Shown here: in pieces, positions 23,192-34,100 of the stretch
How the letters are laid out: every line of letters begins with the position of its first letter
How positions within the stretch are numbered: the stretch's first letter is position 1
Assembly: GCF_016808335.1 (NCBI RefSeq)
Contig: NC_053142.1
Span: forward strand, 43,071,674 to 43,135,673
Direction of reading: 5' to 3'
From: Panicum virgatum
Lineage: Eukaryota; Streptophyta; Magnoliopsida; Poales; Poaceae
DNA length: 64,000 nt
Translations under genes and position numbers: made by a program
The notes under the pieces: generated by a model
What the model was told of the DNA's origin: nothing
Databases searched by the model: none
What the model saw: only the letters and a program-made list of their open reading frames with translations

Positions 23192-24216
23192 TTACCCATT
23201 TGATGACGGGCCACAGGCAGAACCATCATCGCTGCTTGGCTGGTTGGACACCAAGTCAGTGGAGGTCCTGTTCGTAGGCACAAGGTCCAGCCAGTGGCGT
23301 CCTCCAAGATGGAACTCCATGGCCTCGTGCTCAGCGACTCGGTCCTCATCAGGAATGACCCTGACGCCGCCATCTGAGGCCAGAGACGGCAGAGCTCTAG
23401 CACGCCCTGCGAAGGATGCCACCGCTGCTGCCGGCCACGGCACAGCCACCGCATGGCCTGCGCACGCCGCTGCCGTGCCGCCCGTCAACGCCGCAGCAGC
23501 CGGTACTGCAAGTGCAGGTGCCGGTGCCGCCGTGGCCGCCGAAGCCGCGGCACGGCCCACCAACGCCGCCGCAGCGCTTCCAGCAAACGCGGCCGAGCCT
23601 CCCGCCTTTGTTGCAGTAGCCGCGAACGCCGCGGCTCCTCCCGCCCCCGTCCTGTTGCCGCCGACGCCGCAGCATCCGCGCTTGCCGCGAACGCGGCCAC
23701 CATGTCTCCCGCCGCCGCCGCTGATTCTCCCACCTGCAACGCGTGAGGAAGTCCAACCTGTGCCTCCGCACTAGATCCAGCGTCCTCCTCAGGGAGCCAC
23801 GCCAACGCCGCAATAGCACGACGCATTGCCGCCTCGTGACCTCCCCTCCGTCGCGCCATAGCTCTATTTTGCCGCGCCAAGGCCTGGCTCTGCAGCCGCC
23901 GCCGCTCGTGGATCTGACGCCAGTGACGCTGTGTTCGCCAGCGCCGACGCTCCCAGTCACTGGTCTCGTCCATAGGGGAAGGAGGGTCGTCCATAGGGGA
24001 GGGAGGAGGCTGAGGATGGGGCGACAGAGGGTGGAGAGGTGGTGGCGACTGGCCGATTTGGGACTGGTGGAGCAGGGGTCGGAGAGTTCTAGGAGGAGCC
24101 GTGTGCGGCTGGGGAAGAGGATAGAGTTTGGGGATTTTTTTTCCTTCTTGTTTTCTCTGTGCACGACGGTGGGAGGCAGAGGAATCCAAGGAATGGTGGG
24201 TCCCATGAGTCTCCAC
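23192..24216 (-). pseudogene. alanine-rich protein gene of unknown function, apparent frameshift
   Basis: From 24216 a frame of 243 codons runs to 23485; a more likely start is the Met at about 23971, before DETSDWERRRWRTQ. It contains a charged Arg/Gln-rich helix-like region and an alanine-rich tract. Near 23655 the alanine-rich coding pattern jumps by one base into the frame 23563-23192, which continues with alanine-rich sequence and ends in a plausible acidic tail (IPDEDRVAEHEAMEFHLGG). One missing base, a sequencing error or a small intron would explain this. No domain recognised. The leader upstream overlaps a Stowaway remnant. Confidence 0.45.
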
Positions 24217-24282
24217 AAATGCTTACATTTTGGTAAAAAAATTGAATGCTACGAATGCTTACATATAGAGACGGAGGGAGTA
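24215..24282. repeat. Stowaway-type MITE remnant
   Basis: The stretch ends gacggagggagta, the typical Stowaway terminus, and contains two aatgcttaca blocks. The matching left terminus is missing, so this is a partial copy. Confidence 0.5.
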
Positions 24283-24559
24283 TATGGGAGATCTCGGTAG
24301 ATGGTGGTGTGGTACTGTGGTCGGTCGTATTCAAAGTCGGCTGTCTCGGTTTATACCCCTCTATTGCCTTGATTTTGATTTCTGGACCATTCTGGGCATG
24401 CAGGCACAAATGTCGTGCGCGGAAAATTAATCACTTAGTTTGTTTAAAAAACTAATCACTTAGTACAAAACTTAAGCTCATATAACGACGTCATCTCATG
24501 TAATATCGTGCAAATAAAAGAGAAAGTTATCATATAGAATCTTATACGCAATTCTAGCC

Positions 24560-24690
24560 AGCGGCCGCTAGGCCAGTTGGTCTAGCGATGCGCTTGCACC
24601 TTGCCGGCCACGGTTCGAACCCTACGGCGACGGATTTGTTGACCGGAGGTGGCGTAGTGAGAGAGATATAGAGAGAGAGATGTCTCATGC
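24560..24690 (+). mobile_element. tRNA-derived SINE-like sequence
   Basis: A perfect pol III B box GGTTCGAACCC (24612-24622) follows an A-box-like taggccagttggtctagc (24570-24587) at normal spacing. The flanks do not form a tRNA acceptor stem, and the head is followed by a short GA-rich tail, so a SINE is more likely than a tRNA gene. Target duplications are not clear. Confidence 0.6.
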
Positions 24691-24699
24691 AAAAATTCA

Positions 24700-25815
24700 A
24701 GAAGCAGCAAGCTAGCAAGCCACGCTATTGGCACCGATGAGCTCCTTGCGGCGGTCTTTAGATGCTGGAGCAATGCCTCGGTCAGCTAATGCAGAACAAC
24801 ATGCCTCTCTATCAGGCTGTGCGGACGAGATGAACAGAGGAAGGAAGCGATGGAAACATGGAGCCTCAATGAAAGAGTAAATTAATTTTTGGGTTACCCA
24901 ATTACCCAAAGGGTGAACCCAAAACTAGCATCAAAATTTAGTGGGTCGACCCTACGGAGTAAGTACACTATTTTTGGTAGATTGGGGTAATGGGTAGTTG
25001 GGTTGACCCAATGAAACTTGCATCCTTAGGTGAGGCTGTGAAAAACTGATGTGGGTTGTAGATTGTGAAGAAGTTTAAGGAGCTGCTTTCAGTTTTGTAA
25101 CACAGAAAAAAGCAGCTTGAGAAGTCAATGTGTTTGATTGGTTTTTGGCTTTTAAAAAAAGCAAAAGCAAAATCAAACACATCTTTAATACCCCTGTGGT
25201 TTTCCTAATTTCACCTCTAAAGTCAAACTCCTAGATCATAGACTCTGTGGCTTATAATATTTATATAGATTTACTACAATATAACTGGAAATACAAACAT
25301 ATTTATATAGTATTTAGTATAAAGTAGTCTAAAAGTAGGAGAGAGAGTAAAGTGAGCGACTCACGAGATGCTGACAGAAAGTGGGCGAAGAGCACGGTGC
25401 CACAACACTTCTCGATTCCAAAAAATGTTGTTCACACTGGACTTTATTTTGGTGGCAGTGGGCACAACCATCAGCCCTAGTCTGTGACGTCCGCACTTTA
25501 TTTATTTTTAACAGATATCTTTCTGTTCCGCTTCTCTACTTTCAGTTTATTCTGACTTATTTTTGTTTATTCTCTTTTACAGAATAATATTAAATTAACT
25601 GAAATCAGATAAGCCAAATCAAAGAATAAGAGTTATACATGCTTTTGCTCAGGGGGGTGATTGAGTCAATGGGTCGAGTACTCAAGCAATCAAGCCATAG
25701 AGGAGTACTAGTACTAGAAGTAAATTGTAGAGTTCAGCACTCAAGCAGTAAAGCCTGGATCACAAGTTCCGAATCATTCCTCCCGTGTCCTATCCCATGC
25801 TCCCAGCATGGCAAC
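24700..25815. other. intergenic, no feature seen
   Basis: Mixed AT-rich sequence with short low-complexity tracts. No ORF with recognisable similarity and no paired transposon ends. Confidence 0.4.
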
Positions 25816-26240
25816 TTAGGGCAACTCCAACCGAGTGCTCATTTGGATCCCTACCTCATAGATGAGGGTTAAAACGAAAAAATATCTCTCCAATCGGTAT
25901 TTCATCCCACCCCCGACGGATGAGGCGGCCTCATTTTCCCCCCTCAGACTCTCACTTGTAGGAGGTCCTCTCTCAAGCTCTCATCTGGCGACGGTGGCAA
26001 TGGCCGGCCCTCCTGCGCCTCCACGGAGGTTTCCCTGCGGCGTCCACAGAGGATTCTCGGCGCTAGGTACGTCGATTTCTCGTCTCCGGTGACCGTACAA
26101 TCAAGGGAAGGGAATGATAATGGTGTACCTCGTAGATCTGGAGGCGGTAGCTCCCACGGCCATGGCCATGGGAGCCGGCGGCGCGTCAACCCGTGCCTAG
26201 GCTTGCTGCGCGTGTGGGAGGTGGCGGCGGCCTGCACCGC

Positions 26241-28360
26241 TGAAAGGACCTTAATCGCGTGATGTCGCATAGAGGAGGGGTGAATAGGCGTTTAAAACAA
26301 ATCCTACAGATTAAAACACTTAACACAGATGTCAGTTACCAACCGGTCAGACCGGTCAGGCGGACCGGACAGACCGGTCCAACACTTAAACTTGCAGCCA
26401 AGTTCTCAATCGGTCAGACCGGTTGAGCAGACCGGTCAGACTGGTCCTACACAGAACATGCACAAACAGAGTTAATTCTCCCTTTTACGAGCTCTAGCAC
26501 AAATGCAACTTGGTGTGGTGCTCCTGTAGGTGCTTACAAATATATTTCTTAACTCTGCACACACAGAAACAACAAAACCAAGTAGATCGAAGCGGAAGCA
26601 TAAATAAAGCTAGAGCACAACGTGTGAGGCAAACCAAATGAAGATGATTCAACGAAGACACAAAGATTTGTTTCACTGAAGTTCAGATTCACCACGTTCA
26701 CCACGTGTGAATCCTAGTCTCTGTTGAGGAAGTTTATGGCGACCACAAGGTCAAGCTATCTCCTCCTTTCCACTATATGACCATGTGCCCTCGTGTCACA
26801 CAATCGCTGCTGCAACAAACTTGCCGCTGCTCACCACAAGCTTGGGAGCTAGCCGGCGACGCCTAGCCGTCTAGGAGGTTTCACCTCCAAGAGTAACAAA
26901 TACTTCAACAAGTTGACGACGCAACTGCAAGTGCTCGGGCTAGGGATTATGCTCTCACTGCTCAAATACTCTTTTAGCAAAGGTTTCACTCAACCCAACT
27001 CAAGAATCTAATCTTGATTCACTCAAATCTCACGAAGAGAGGTTGGGGAGGGCTTCTCAAGTGCTCTCACGGCTCAGATATGGCTTAGAATCACAATGGC
27101 ATCAGCACCCACGAATGGGCGAGTGTGTGGGGTATAAATACCCCTCTCTCAAAAACTAGTCGTTGTTCTGTTAGAGTTAGACCGGTCAGACCGGTCCCCC
27201 AGTCGGTTCAAATAAACTAGCCATTGCACCCCGACCGGTCAAACCGGTCGGCTGGACCGGTCAGACCGGTCCCAGATGGTTTTCTGCTCCCAAGTGTTTC
27301 TCTTTAATTTTTCTCACATGGATAGCTATGAGCACTTTTGGAAATGTCAAACTCCTGATGTTGCATCCCCCTTGACAGTACGACATTCTATACTCAAATT
27401 CACATAAAATGACACATTTACAACACTTGAGCTTATATGTCTTGATCAAGCCGAACTTCTTCAATCAATAGCTTGAGGTTGTCAACATCCTTAATTCAGT
27501 GAGCATACTCGTTTGAGCTAGTGACTTTGAATCTTCCTTCATATAAGAATGAAATCCATCTTTGATTCACAAGTCACTTCCACTTTTCAAATAATGACAC
27601 TCTTCAACATAGAGCTCTTCATAACTCTAGGATCTTCGGTATTTGACCCATATCGGTTTCCTTGCTCCCCCCAAGCCGACGCTTGCGTAGCCTCTTGAAA
27701 CACGCCTCTCGGTCCTCTCTACCTTTATCCTAGCCGTCCATTTTGAACTTCACATTGATTTTATGTCATGCATGAAATCTTCTTTATCAATATAAATTCA
27801 CCATTTAATTTCATATGCAAGCTTTCCAATTTGAGACAATATATGCATATCAACTCATGTCTCATTCACTTTTCTCTTACTTGCTTTCCTTGACAATAAT
27901 ACTCTTCTCACATGACAAGTCTTCCAATTTTGAGACAATACATAAGTATTATCATGTCTCATTCTCATAACCTTAACTTGTCATACGAATCTCATCATAA
28001 GTCAAACAAGCCTTGATAGATATTGGAGCACTCATATCAACCATGAATATCTTGCTCTCAATTTTTTTTACAACTTTACTTGCCTCTTTGAGTCCCACAT
28101 AAATTAACAAGCTTCAACAATTTAGAGCTTTCATATCAATTATGAAAAAACTTGCTCTTCCATTTTTCTTTCTCATTCTAGCTTGTCACATATAATGATT
28201 GCCAATGGGACATACTCATTTGCTTGCAATACATGAGCTATCTCAATTCATTAATCCACAAATTAAATACATGCTCATAATCTCATGCAAACAAGTTAGT
28301 TTTTTAATCGTGTTGTCAATCAATACACCAAAATCCACCAGGGGCCCAGATGCTCTTTCA
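26241..28360 (-). mobile_element. copia solo LTR in the Harbinger element
   Basis: It starts TGAAAGGACCTTAATCG and ends AGATGCTCTTTCA. The 5-bp duplication ACCGC flanks it (26236-26240 and 28361-28365). On the minus strand it begins TGAAAGAGCATCTGGGCCCC, like the LTR at 2615-4252. Length is 2120 bp. A gtataaatacc TATA-like site is near 27131. Confidence 0.93.
26340..27272. repeat. accggtcagaccggtc palindrome clusters in the solo LTR
   Basis: Copies of accggtcagaccggt and variants cluster at 26341-26445 and again at 27178-27272, on either side of a unique segment. The core is an inverted repeat of accggt around a short centre. This is the third copia LTR in the window with such an array. Confidence 0.85.
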
Positions 28361-28365
28361 ACCGC

Positions 28366-28600
28366 GCGTCCGCCCGAGGGGGCCGGCGGCAGGCCGGACG
28401 GCGCCTGCGCCCGAGCTGGCCGGCGGCAGGGCGCGCCCTGCCCCGCGCCAGTCACGGGCCGTGTGAGGGGGCTGGGGGCGGCGTGCCCTCTGCTGCTGCC
28501 CCTTGCGCCGCCCTCTCATCTGCTGCTATTAAATTTTGACTGTTTATGCTATTTTGTGTTCAATAAATAAGCTATGCATGAATGAGAAATACATATTTCA
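28366..28600. other. GC-rich segment of the Harbinger element
   Basis: Together with 25995-26240 this was one GC-rich stretch before the solo LTR inserted. It begins in the left part with an ATG (about 26000) and ends near 28510 in AT-rich DNA. No protein family recognised; ORF1 of the transposon or captured host DNA are both possible. Confidence 0.35.
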
Positions 28601-28649
28601 CTAAACAACAAGTACATGAATTAGAAATAGAGATACATAGTGGATGATC

Positions 28650-30211
28650 AATACAAGTCTGCATGACATTGCCAAAGGTGCTCGATCAGATCTTGCTTAA
28701 GTTGTTGGTGTGTTTCTCTATTTCTGATATCATGATGAGCTTGAATGAAATCAGAAAACTCACGTGTATGGTTGCGTTATTCAGGTGGCGTAGTGCTTAC
28801 AAGTTGGCCAACCCCCTCGTAGTGGATGTCAACATCTTTATCTTCATTTCTCTCATCTTAAATTATCATATTGTGCATTATAACGCAAGCTGTCAAAGAT
28901 TTTTCTAAGTGTATCCTTATCCCAGAAACAAGCAGGTCCACGAACAATGGCAAAACGAGATTGCAAAACTCCAAAAAGCTCGTTCAACATCCTTTCTAAC
29001 TGCTTCCTGAGTCTTGGCAAAGTATTTCCTCTTATTGCCTAGTGGAGATTGTATGGTCTTCACAAATATTGCCCATTGAGGATAGATGCCATCAGTAAGG
29101 TAATAGCCCATGTTGTAACTATGTCTGTTGATGGTAAAATCAACTTTGGGGGTTTGCCCATCCGCTAGCCTTGCAAATAGATGCGATCGATGGAGCACAT
29201 TGATATCATTGTGAGAGTCTGGTAATCCAAAGAAAGCATGCCAAATCCAAAGATCTTTAGAAGCAACGGCTTCAAGAATGATTGTAGGCTCATGAACATG
29301 TCCCCATATACCGACCTTTCCATGTTGTAGGGCAGTTCCTCCACATCCAATGCATACAATCTAGCAGTGGCGGACCCAGCAGGGTAGCACGATAGTCCTA
29401 GGACTACCCTAAATTTTGTGATTCCCTTTAGTACTTATTAATAATTTAACAAACTTTTGTATAAAGCATAGGAAATGATACACATGTAGTTGTTAGGACT
29501 ACCCAAAATTAAAATCTTGGTTCTTCCACTGCAATCTAGGGACTCAAGCATTCCAAGAAAACCCCTACGCTCGGCACTTGCAAGCAATCTAGCTGTGTCT
29601 TGCTCGTTTGGAGATCTCAAGTACTCATCACCAAACACTTCAATAATAGCTCTAACTAGTCTTCTAAGACTCTCTATAACAGTACTTTCTCCAATACGAA
29701 AATATTGGTCCATAAAATCTGCGAGAACGCCATAACTAATCATTATGTAGGTAGCACAAATTTTCTGCAGACATGATAATCCAAGCCTTCCACATCTGCC
29801 CCTTTTTTGCACAAAGTAATTATCATGCTCCTCTACAGCATGTGCTATGCGAAGAAATAGAGGACGAGCCATTCTAAACCTGAGTGGAAGGAACAATAAT
29901 AAGAAAAATATAGGAACTTCATATTGATGGATTGAGAATGCGAGGGGAAAAAAGACAATTTCACATACCTGCACCGCAAGATAGATGCATCATATGTTGG
30001 AGCTTCTAAAAAATAGTCATGGTACAACCTCCAATGTCCAGCTTCTCTATCGCGATGAATATATTGCCGGCCAGATACAGAGCCCCCATTGTGAACTATC
30101 CATAGTCAGGTATCTCGTATGAGCTTGATGTAGTGCACCAAGGGTGAGTTCAGGCTCATCATCATCATCATCTGATGAGGACGATGAGTCCAAGCGATAG
30201 AGTCTACTCAT
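28650..30211 (-). pseudogene. PIF/Harbinger transposase (HARBI1-like nuclease), decayed
   Basis: Read from 30211 down: an acidic start (MSRLYRLDSSSSSDDDDD), a HRDREAGHWRLYHDYF block, an intron of about 90 bp with GT and AG ends (about 29967-29877), a helical region with MARPLFLRIAHAVEEHDNYF and YFRIGESTVIESLRR, then the nuclease core. The three acidic positions of the DDE nuclease are still recognisable: Asp in ESLDC, Asp in the PDSHND block, Glu in RKDVERAF. Lesions: frameshifts near 30085, 29290 and 28975, a stop in the C-terminal part, and a hAT MITE placed just after the first catalytic Asp codon. It cannot make active protein. Confidence 0.85.
29365..29531. mobile_element. hAT-type MITE in the transposase pseudogene
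   Basis: The 167-bp insert has ends CAGTGGCGGACCC and (reverse) CAGTGGAAGAACC, and is flanked by the exact 8-bp duplication CAATCTAG (29357-29364 and 29532-29539). Both are typical for hAT MITEs. Confidence 0.92.
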
Positions 30212-30289
30212 TTTGAGGTGAGGAAACAACAACGAAGTGATTGGCTCTTTGTAGTATCATGTGAATGAGCCTGCATATATAGAGATGAA

Positions 30290-30480
30290 AAATATTACCG
30301 TTTGAGATGTAGCTGTTGGGATATGATCATTTGAAATATAGCCGTTTCAAATAGCCATTTGAAATATAGCTGTTGGAATATACCCGTTGGAAATATAGAC
30401 GTTTCATATACTCGATTGCAATATAGTCGTTGAAAACTTGAAATATACCCATTTGAAATATAGCCGTTGGAATATTAGTC
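30290..30480. repeat. degenerate tandem tttgaaatatagccgtt repeats
   Basis: About nine copies of a 17-24 bp unit close to gaaatatagccgttg lie between the transposase start and the right end of the Harbinger element. Subterminal repeats of this kind often bind transposase; here that is inference. Confidence 0.75.
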
Positions 30481-30789
30481 ATCGTTCAAATTATTGTTAG
30501 CGGCCAAATTATTGAATAATTAATTATTATAAATAATTCTGTTCAAAAATTATTAGTTCGAAATATATTCATTGAGATAATCATTATTGCTAATAAACAT
30601 CATTTGCTTATATAGTTCTACGATCGATAGTTACATGATATCTATTGAAAAAGAAACATTGTAGATATAGGGAGATATATAAGAGTTCGGTTGGAGTTAG
30701 AAAGAAGTAGGGGCCTGGAACCTGAATGAGAGCTCCTGATATAAAGGAATAGAAGTTCAAATTTAAGAGTTCGGTTGGACTTACCCTTA

Positions 30790-31164
30790 GCATGCACCCT
30801 GTTCTAACCCCAATGCGCGGACCGACATGGATGCCCCACGTAAAATTCTCTAATTCAAAATGATTCAAAACCTTCCGAAAATTTAGGATACTGCCCTCAA
30901 AAGTGGAAATTACAGTGCGCCCCCTCCTCCAGAAAAGCAATTGGCGGTCTATTCGGCTTCGGCGCCGCCCAGTTCTCCCACTCCTCCGTCCGCCAAAATT
31001 CCCTCCCCAATTCCTCGTGCTCCCTTCTCGACCGCCGCCGCCGCCTCCTCCTCCTCGCCTGCTGCCTCCCGTCTCCACCGGCTTTTCCCCGCCGCCTCGA
31101 AAACCCCAGACCCTAGCCGCAGCCCGCAGGTGTAGCAGCGGGCTGCGGCCGCCGCCTCGCCCCG
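30790..31164 (+). promoter_or_regulatory. promoter and 5' leader of CHR19
   Basis: The 375 bp between the Harbinger target site and the CHR19 start codon become GC-rich and pyrimidine-rich from about 30915 (ctcctcctcctcg-type), as in many grass 5' leaders. No TATA box is obvious. The transposon border limits the original promoter context. Confidence 0.5.
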
Positions 31165-34100
31165 ATGCCTCGAGCCTTCGAAGAGATCTCCGACGAGGAG
31201 TGGTCGCTTCACACCTTCGAGCCTTCGCGCGTCCTCAAGCGCTCCAACAAGCCGCCCTCGCAGCCTCCGCCGCCGATCGATTCATTCCGCTACAACCCCA
31301 AGTCTTCATCCGCCGCCGGCACCACCACCGCAACAGTCGTCCTCTCCGACGATGACGACGACGACTTCGACCTAGGCGCGGACGGACGGTCGCGCCGCGC
31401 CGCGAAGAGCCAGCGCGGCCTCAAGCGCCCGCATCACGGGGCCCCTTCGCGGGCCCCTCCGTCGACTGGCTCCTTCCGCCACAATCATAAACCCTCCAAG
31501 GCCGCGGTGGCCTTGGGATTGTCCGACAGCGAGGACGATGACTTCGACATCACGGACCATGACTTAGATCATCCTGCCTCGCCTTCGAGGACATCACGCC
31601 GGCGCAGCAAAGGGAAGAGCCAACGCGTTCTGAAGCGTCCGCAGCAACGGCCCCATTCGCAGGCTCCTCCTTCAATTGGCTCGTTCCGCCACAATCCCAA
31701 GCCCTCAAAGGCCGCTGCCACCACGGGGCTATCTAACAGTGAGGATGATGACTTCGACCTCACAGACCATGACTTGGACCTTCCAGTTTCATCTTCCCGG
31801 ACATCACCCCGGCGCCGGAATGCGGGCCGCCGGTTGTTAACTCCTGCCATTGACATGTCCGAGGATGACTTAGACCTTCCTGCCTCGCCTTCGAGGATGT
31901 CAGGCCTGCGCCGCAAAGGGAAGAGCCAACACGTCCTGAAGCATCCGCAGCACCAGCCCCATTGGCAGGCTCCGTCAATTGGCTCGTTCCACCACAATCC
32001 CAAACCCTCCAAGGCTGCCACAGGGCTATCTGACACTGATGATGACGACTTCGACCTCACAGACCATGACTTAGACCATGCAGCTCCGCCTTCCAGGACA
32101 TTGCGTCTGCGCCGTGCTGCTGGCTGTCGGTTGTTAACTGCTGCCATTGACATCTCCGAGGAAGACGAAGACATAGACCTTGCTGATGACGACTTTGACT
32201 ACCAAGACCCGAGGCCTTTTCAGCAACGCCCCTCTGGTCGACGATTCGTGATTGGGGATGATGACGGCAGTGATGTTCCTGTAGCAGTGGATGGGGAGGA
32301 CGATGATGTGGTGAACTGGTCGGAGCTGGAGAACGAGGATGAAGACGAGGAGTGCAATGGGGGGACAAATGTGCATGTGGAGGAGCGCGGAGGAGATGTT
32401 GTGGGAATGGCATTGCGCAAGTGCTCACGCATCTCGGCAGATCTGCGACAGGAGCTTTTTGGTTCATCAGCACGGAATATTGAAAGCTATGCTGAAACAG
32501 ATGCTTCTACTTGCCGGATTGTTACCCAGGTAAATTGTCTGGTGCATGTAATTTAAGGTTTTTCATTGAGATGGCAATTTTAAGTGTTTTGGATAACTAA
32601 TGTTTTGATCCGATGGGATTTGTGAACTCCCGAGCAGGAAGATGTGAATGCTGCATGCACAAGTGAGAATTCAGGGTTTGACCCTGTTTTGAAGCCGTAT
32701 CAGCTTGTGGGAGTTAATTTTCTTCTCCTATTGCATCGGAAAAGCATTGGCGGAGGTGAAGTTTTTATGCATTAGGCTGCTGAACTTAGCATTCTCAATT
32801 GCTAATTACATTATTTGCCAATGGAGTAGCCTATGATTACTGTCACTGTCAGAGAGCATCCTGTTGTTCCTGCAGCAGTTGCCTTCTGCCATGATCAGTC
32901 CTTCATTTGATAGTTCTTTTTTCTACACAGATGTAAATTACATGAGTATCAATCGCATTGATGAAAATCATTTTGATTGAAAACACTTTAAATACTGCTG
33001 TTTGGCTCTTTAGCATGTTTTTATTGAGAACATTGCGGAAACCCCTACTATGGTATGATGCAGGTATACCAAATAGATGGTGACCAACTTGAATACTATC
33101 TTCTAGCAGCATAGGAATATATCTAAAAAAATCTCTTGTTCTGTCAGTTACTAATTAATATATTACTGTCAACTTTAGATTTTGTTTTTGTGCAATGATT
33201 CATTTGTATGATATATTCATTTTAAGGAAAGCGATATGCCAACCATTGTTATGAGCTGCATAATGGACTAATGGAGCACCATATGCTAATGATCTTACTT
33301 ATTATTATTTTGCTATGTTTTATCATTTTCGCTATGCCCAAAAAATATTAGATTATTTCCATGTTAATATATAGTTCTATTTTGTTGTTACAGCAATTCT
33401 GGCTGATGAAATGGGTCTTGGGAAGACAGTGCAGGTATGCATGATAGTAACCTAACATGATTTCCTAAGTTAGGGGAATCCCAAATTATCTGTCATGTGG
33501 TGACATGATTGTTGTAGTATGTCAACTGCTGAATTGCATTCTACAATATGTTATGTATTATCTATGCTAGTTCATATTGTTCTCTGGTCAAGTCCAAAAA
33601 GGAGTTAATTCTCTAGTCATCTTGGGGGCTTGGAATTTGTGGAACCACCAAAATCGGTGTGTCTTTGATGGGGTTGTTCCTAACCTAAACAAGCTACTGT
33701 CGGCAACTAGAGAAGACCTGCACCAGTGGGCTATTGCTGGGGCTAGAGGAGTTTCCTTCCTCCTCGCCCTGGCTCCTACGACCCCCTAATCTTGGGGGCC
33801 TGGTATAGCGTTGGTCTCGTGGTGTTCTTTAGTAGAGTAGAGAAAGTTTTGTGTAATTTAGGGAGTGTTACAGTCCCTCCAATTCTGTAACCCCTTTTGG
33901 GGGGGGGGGGGGGGGTCCCCCTTTTTTCTTCTTAATGTAATGAAGCGTAGTTCTCCTGCGCTTTCGAGAAAAAAAAAGTTCATATTGTTCTTTTTGGCCG
34001 TATTGTGTTGAAATATAACTTTGGATGATTTATTTGTCTAAATGTTTGATTGTTGCAAATGTGGTCTACTAGAAGGTTAGAATACATCACTTGTAGGATG

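Larger units (their letters stand above)
25819..30786 (-). mobile_element. PIF/Harbinger transposon with nested insertions
   Basis: The left end GGGCAACTCCAACCGA matches the reverse complement of the right end (GGGTAAGTCCAACCGA) at 14 of 16 positions. A TTA duplication flanks both ends (25816-25818 and 30787-30789), the expected 3-bp site. A second copy of the terminal sequence, ttcggttggagtta, lies about 70 bp inside the right end. The element holds a minus-strand Harbinger transposase pseudogene, a GC-rich segment split by a copia solo LTR, and a hAT MITE. Total length is 4968 bp, of which about 2.3 kb is later insertions. Confidence 0.85.

Noticed and set aside
24560..24640. tRNA gene
   Set aside because: The B box is perfect, but the ends do not pair as an acceptor stem and no anticodon arm is convincing; a SINE head fits better.
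33577..33789. Separate 70-codon gene in CHR19 intron 3
   Set aside because: It is the C-terminal end of the reverse transcriptase of a 5'-truncated LINE with a 15-bp target duplication.
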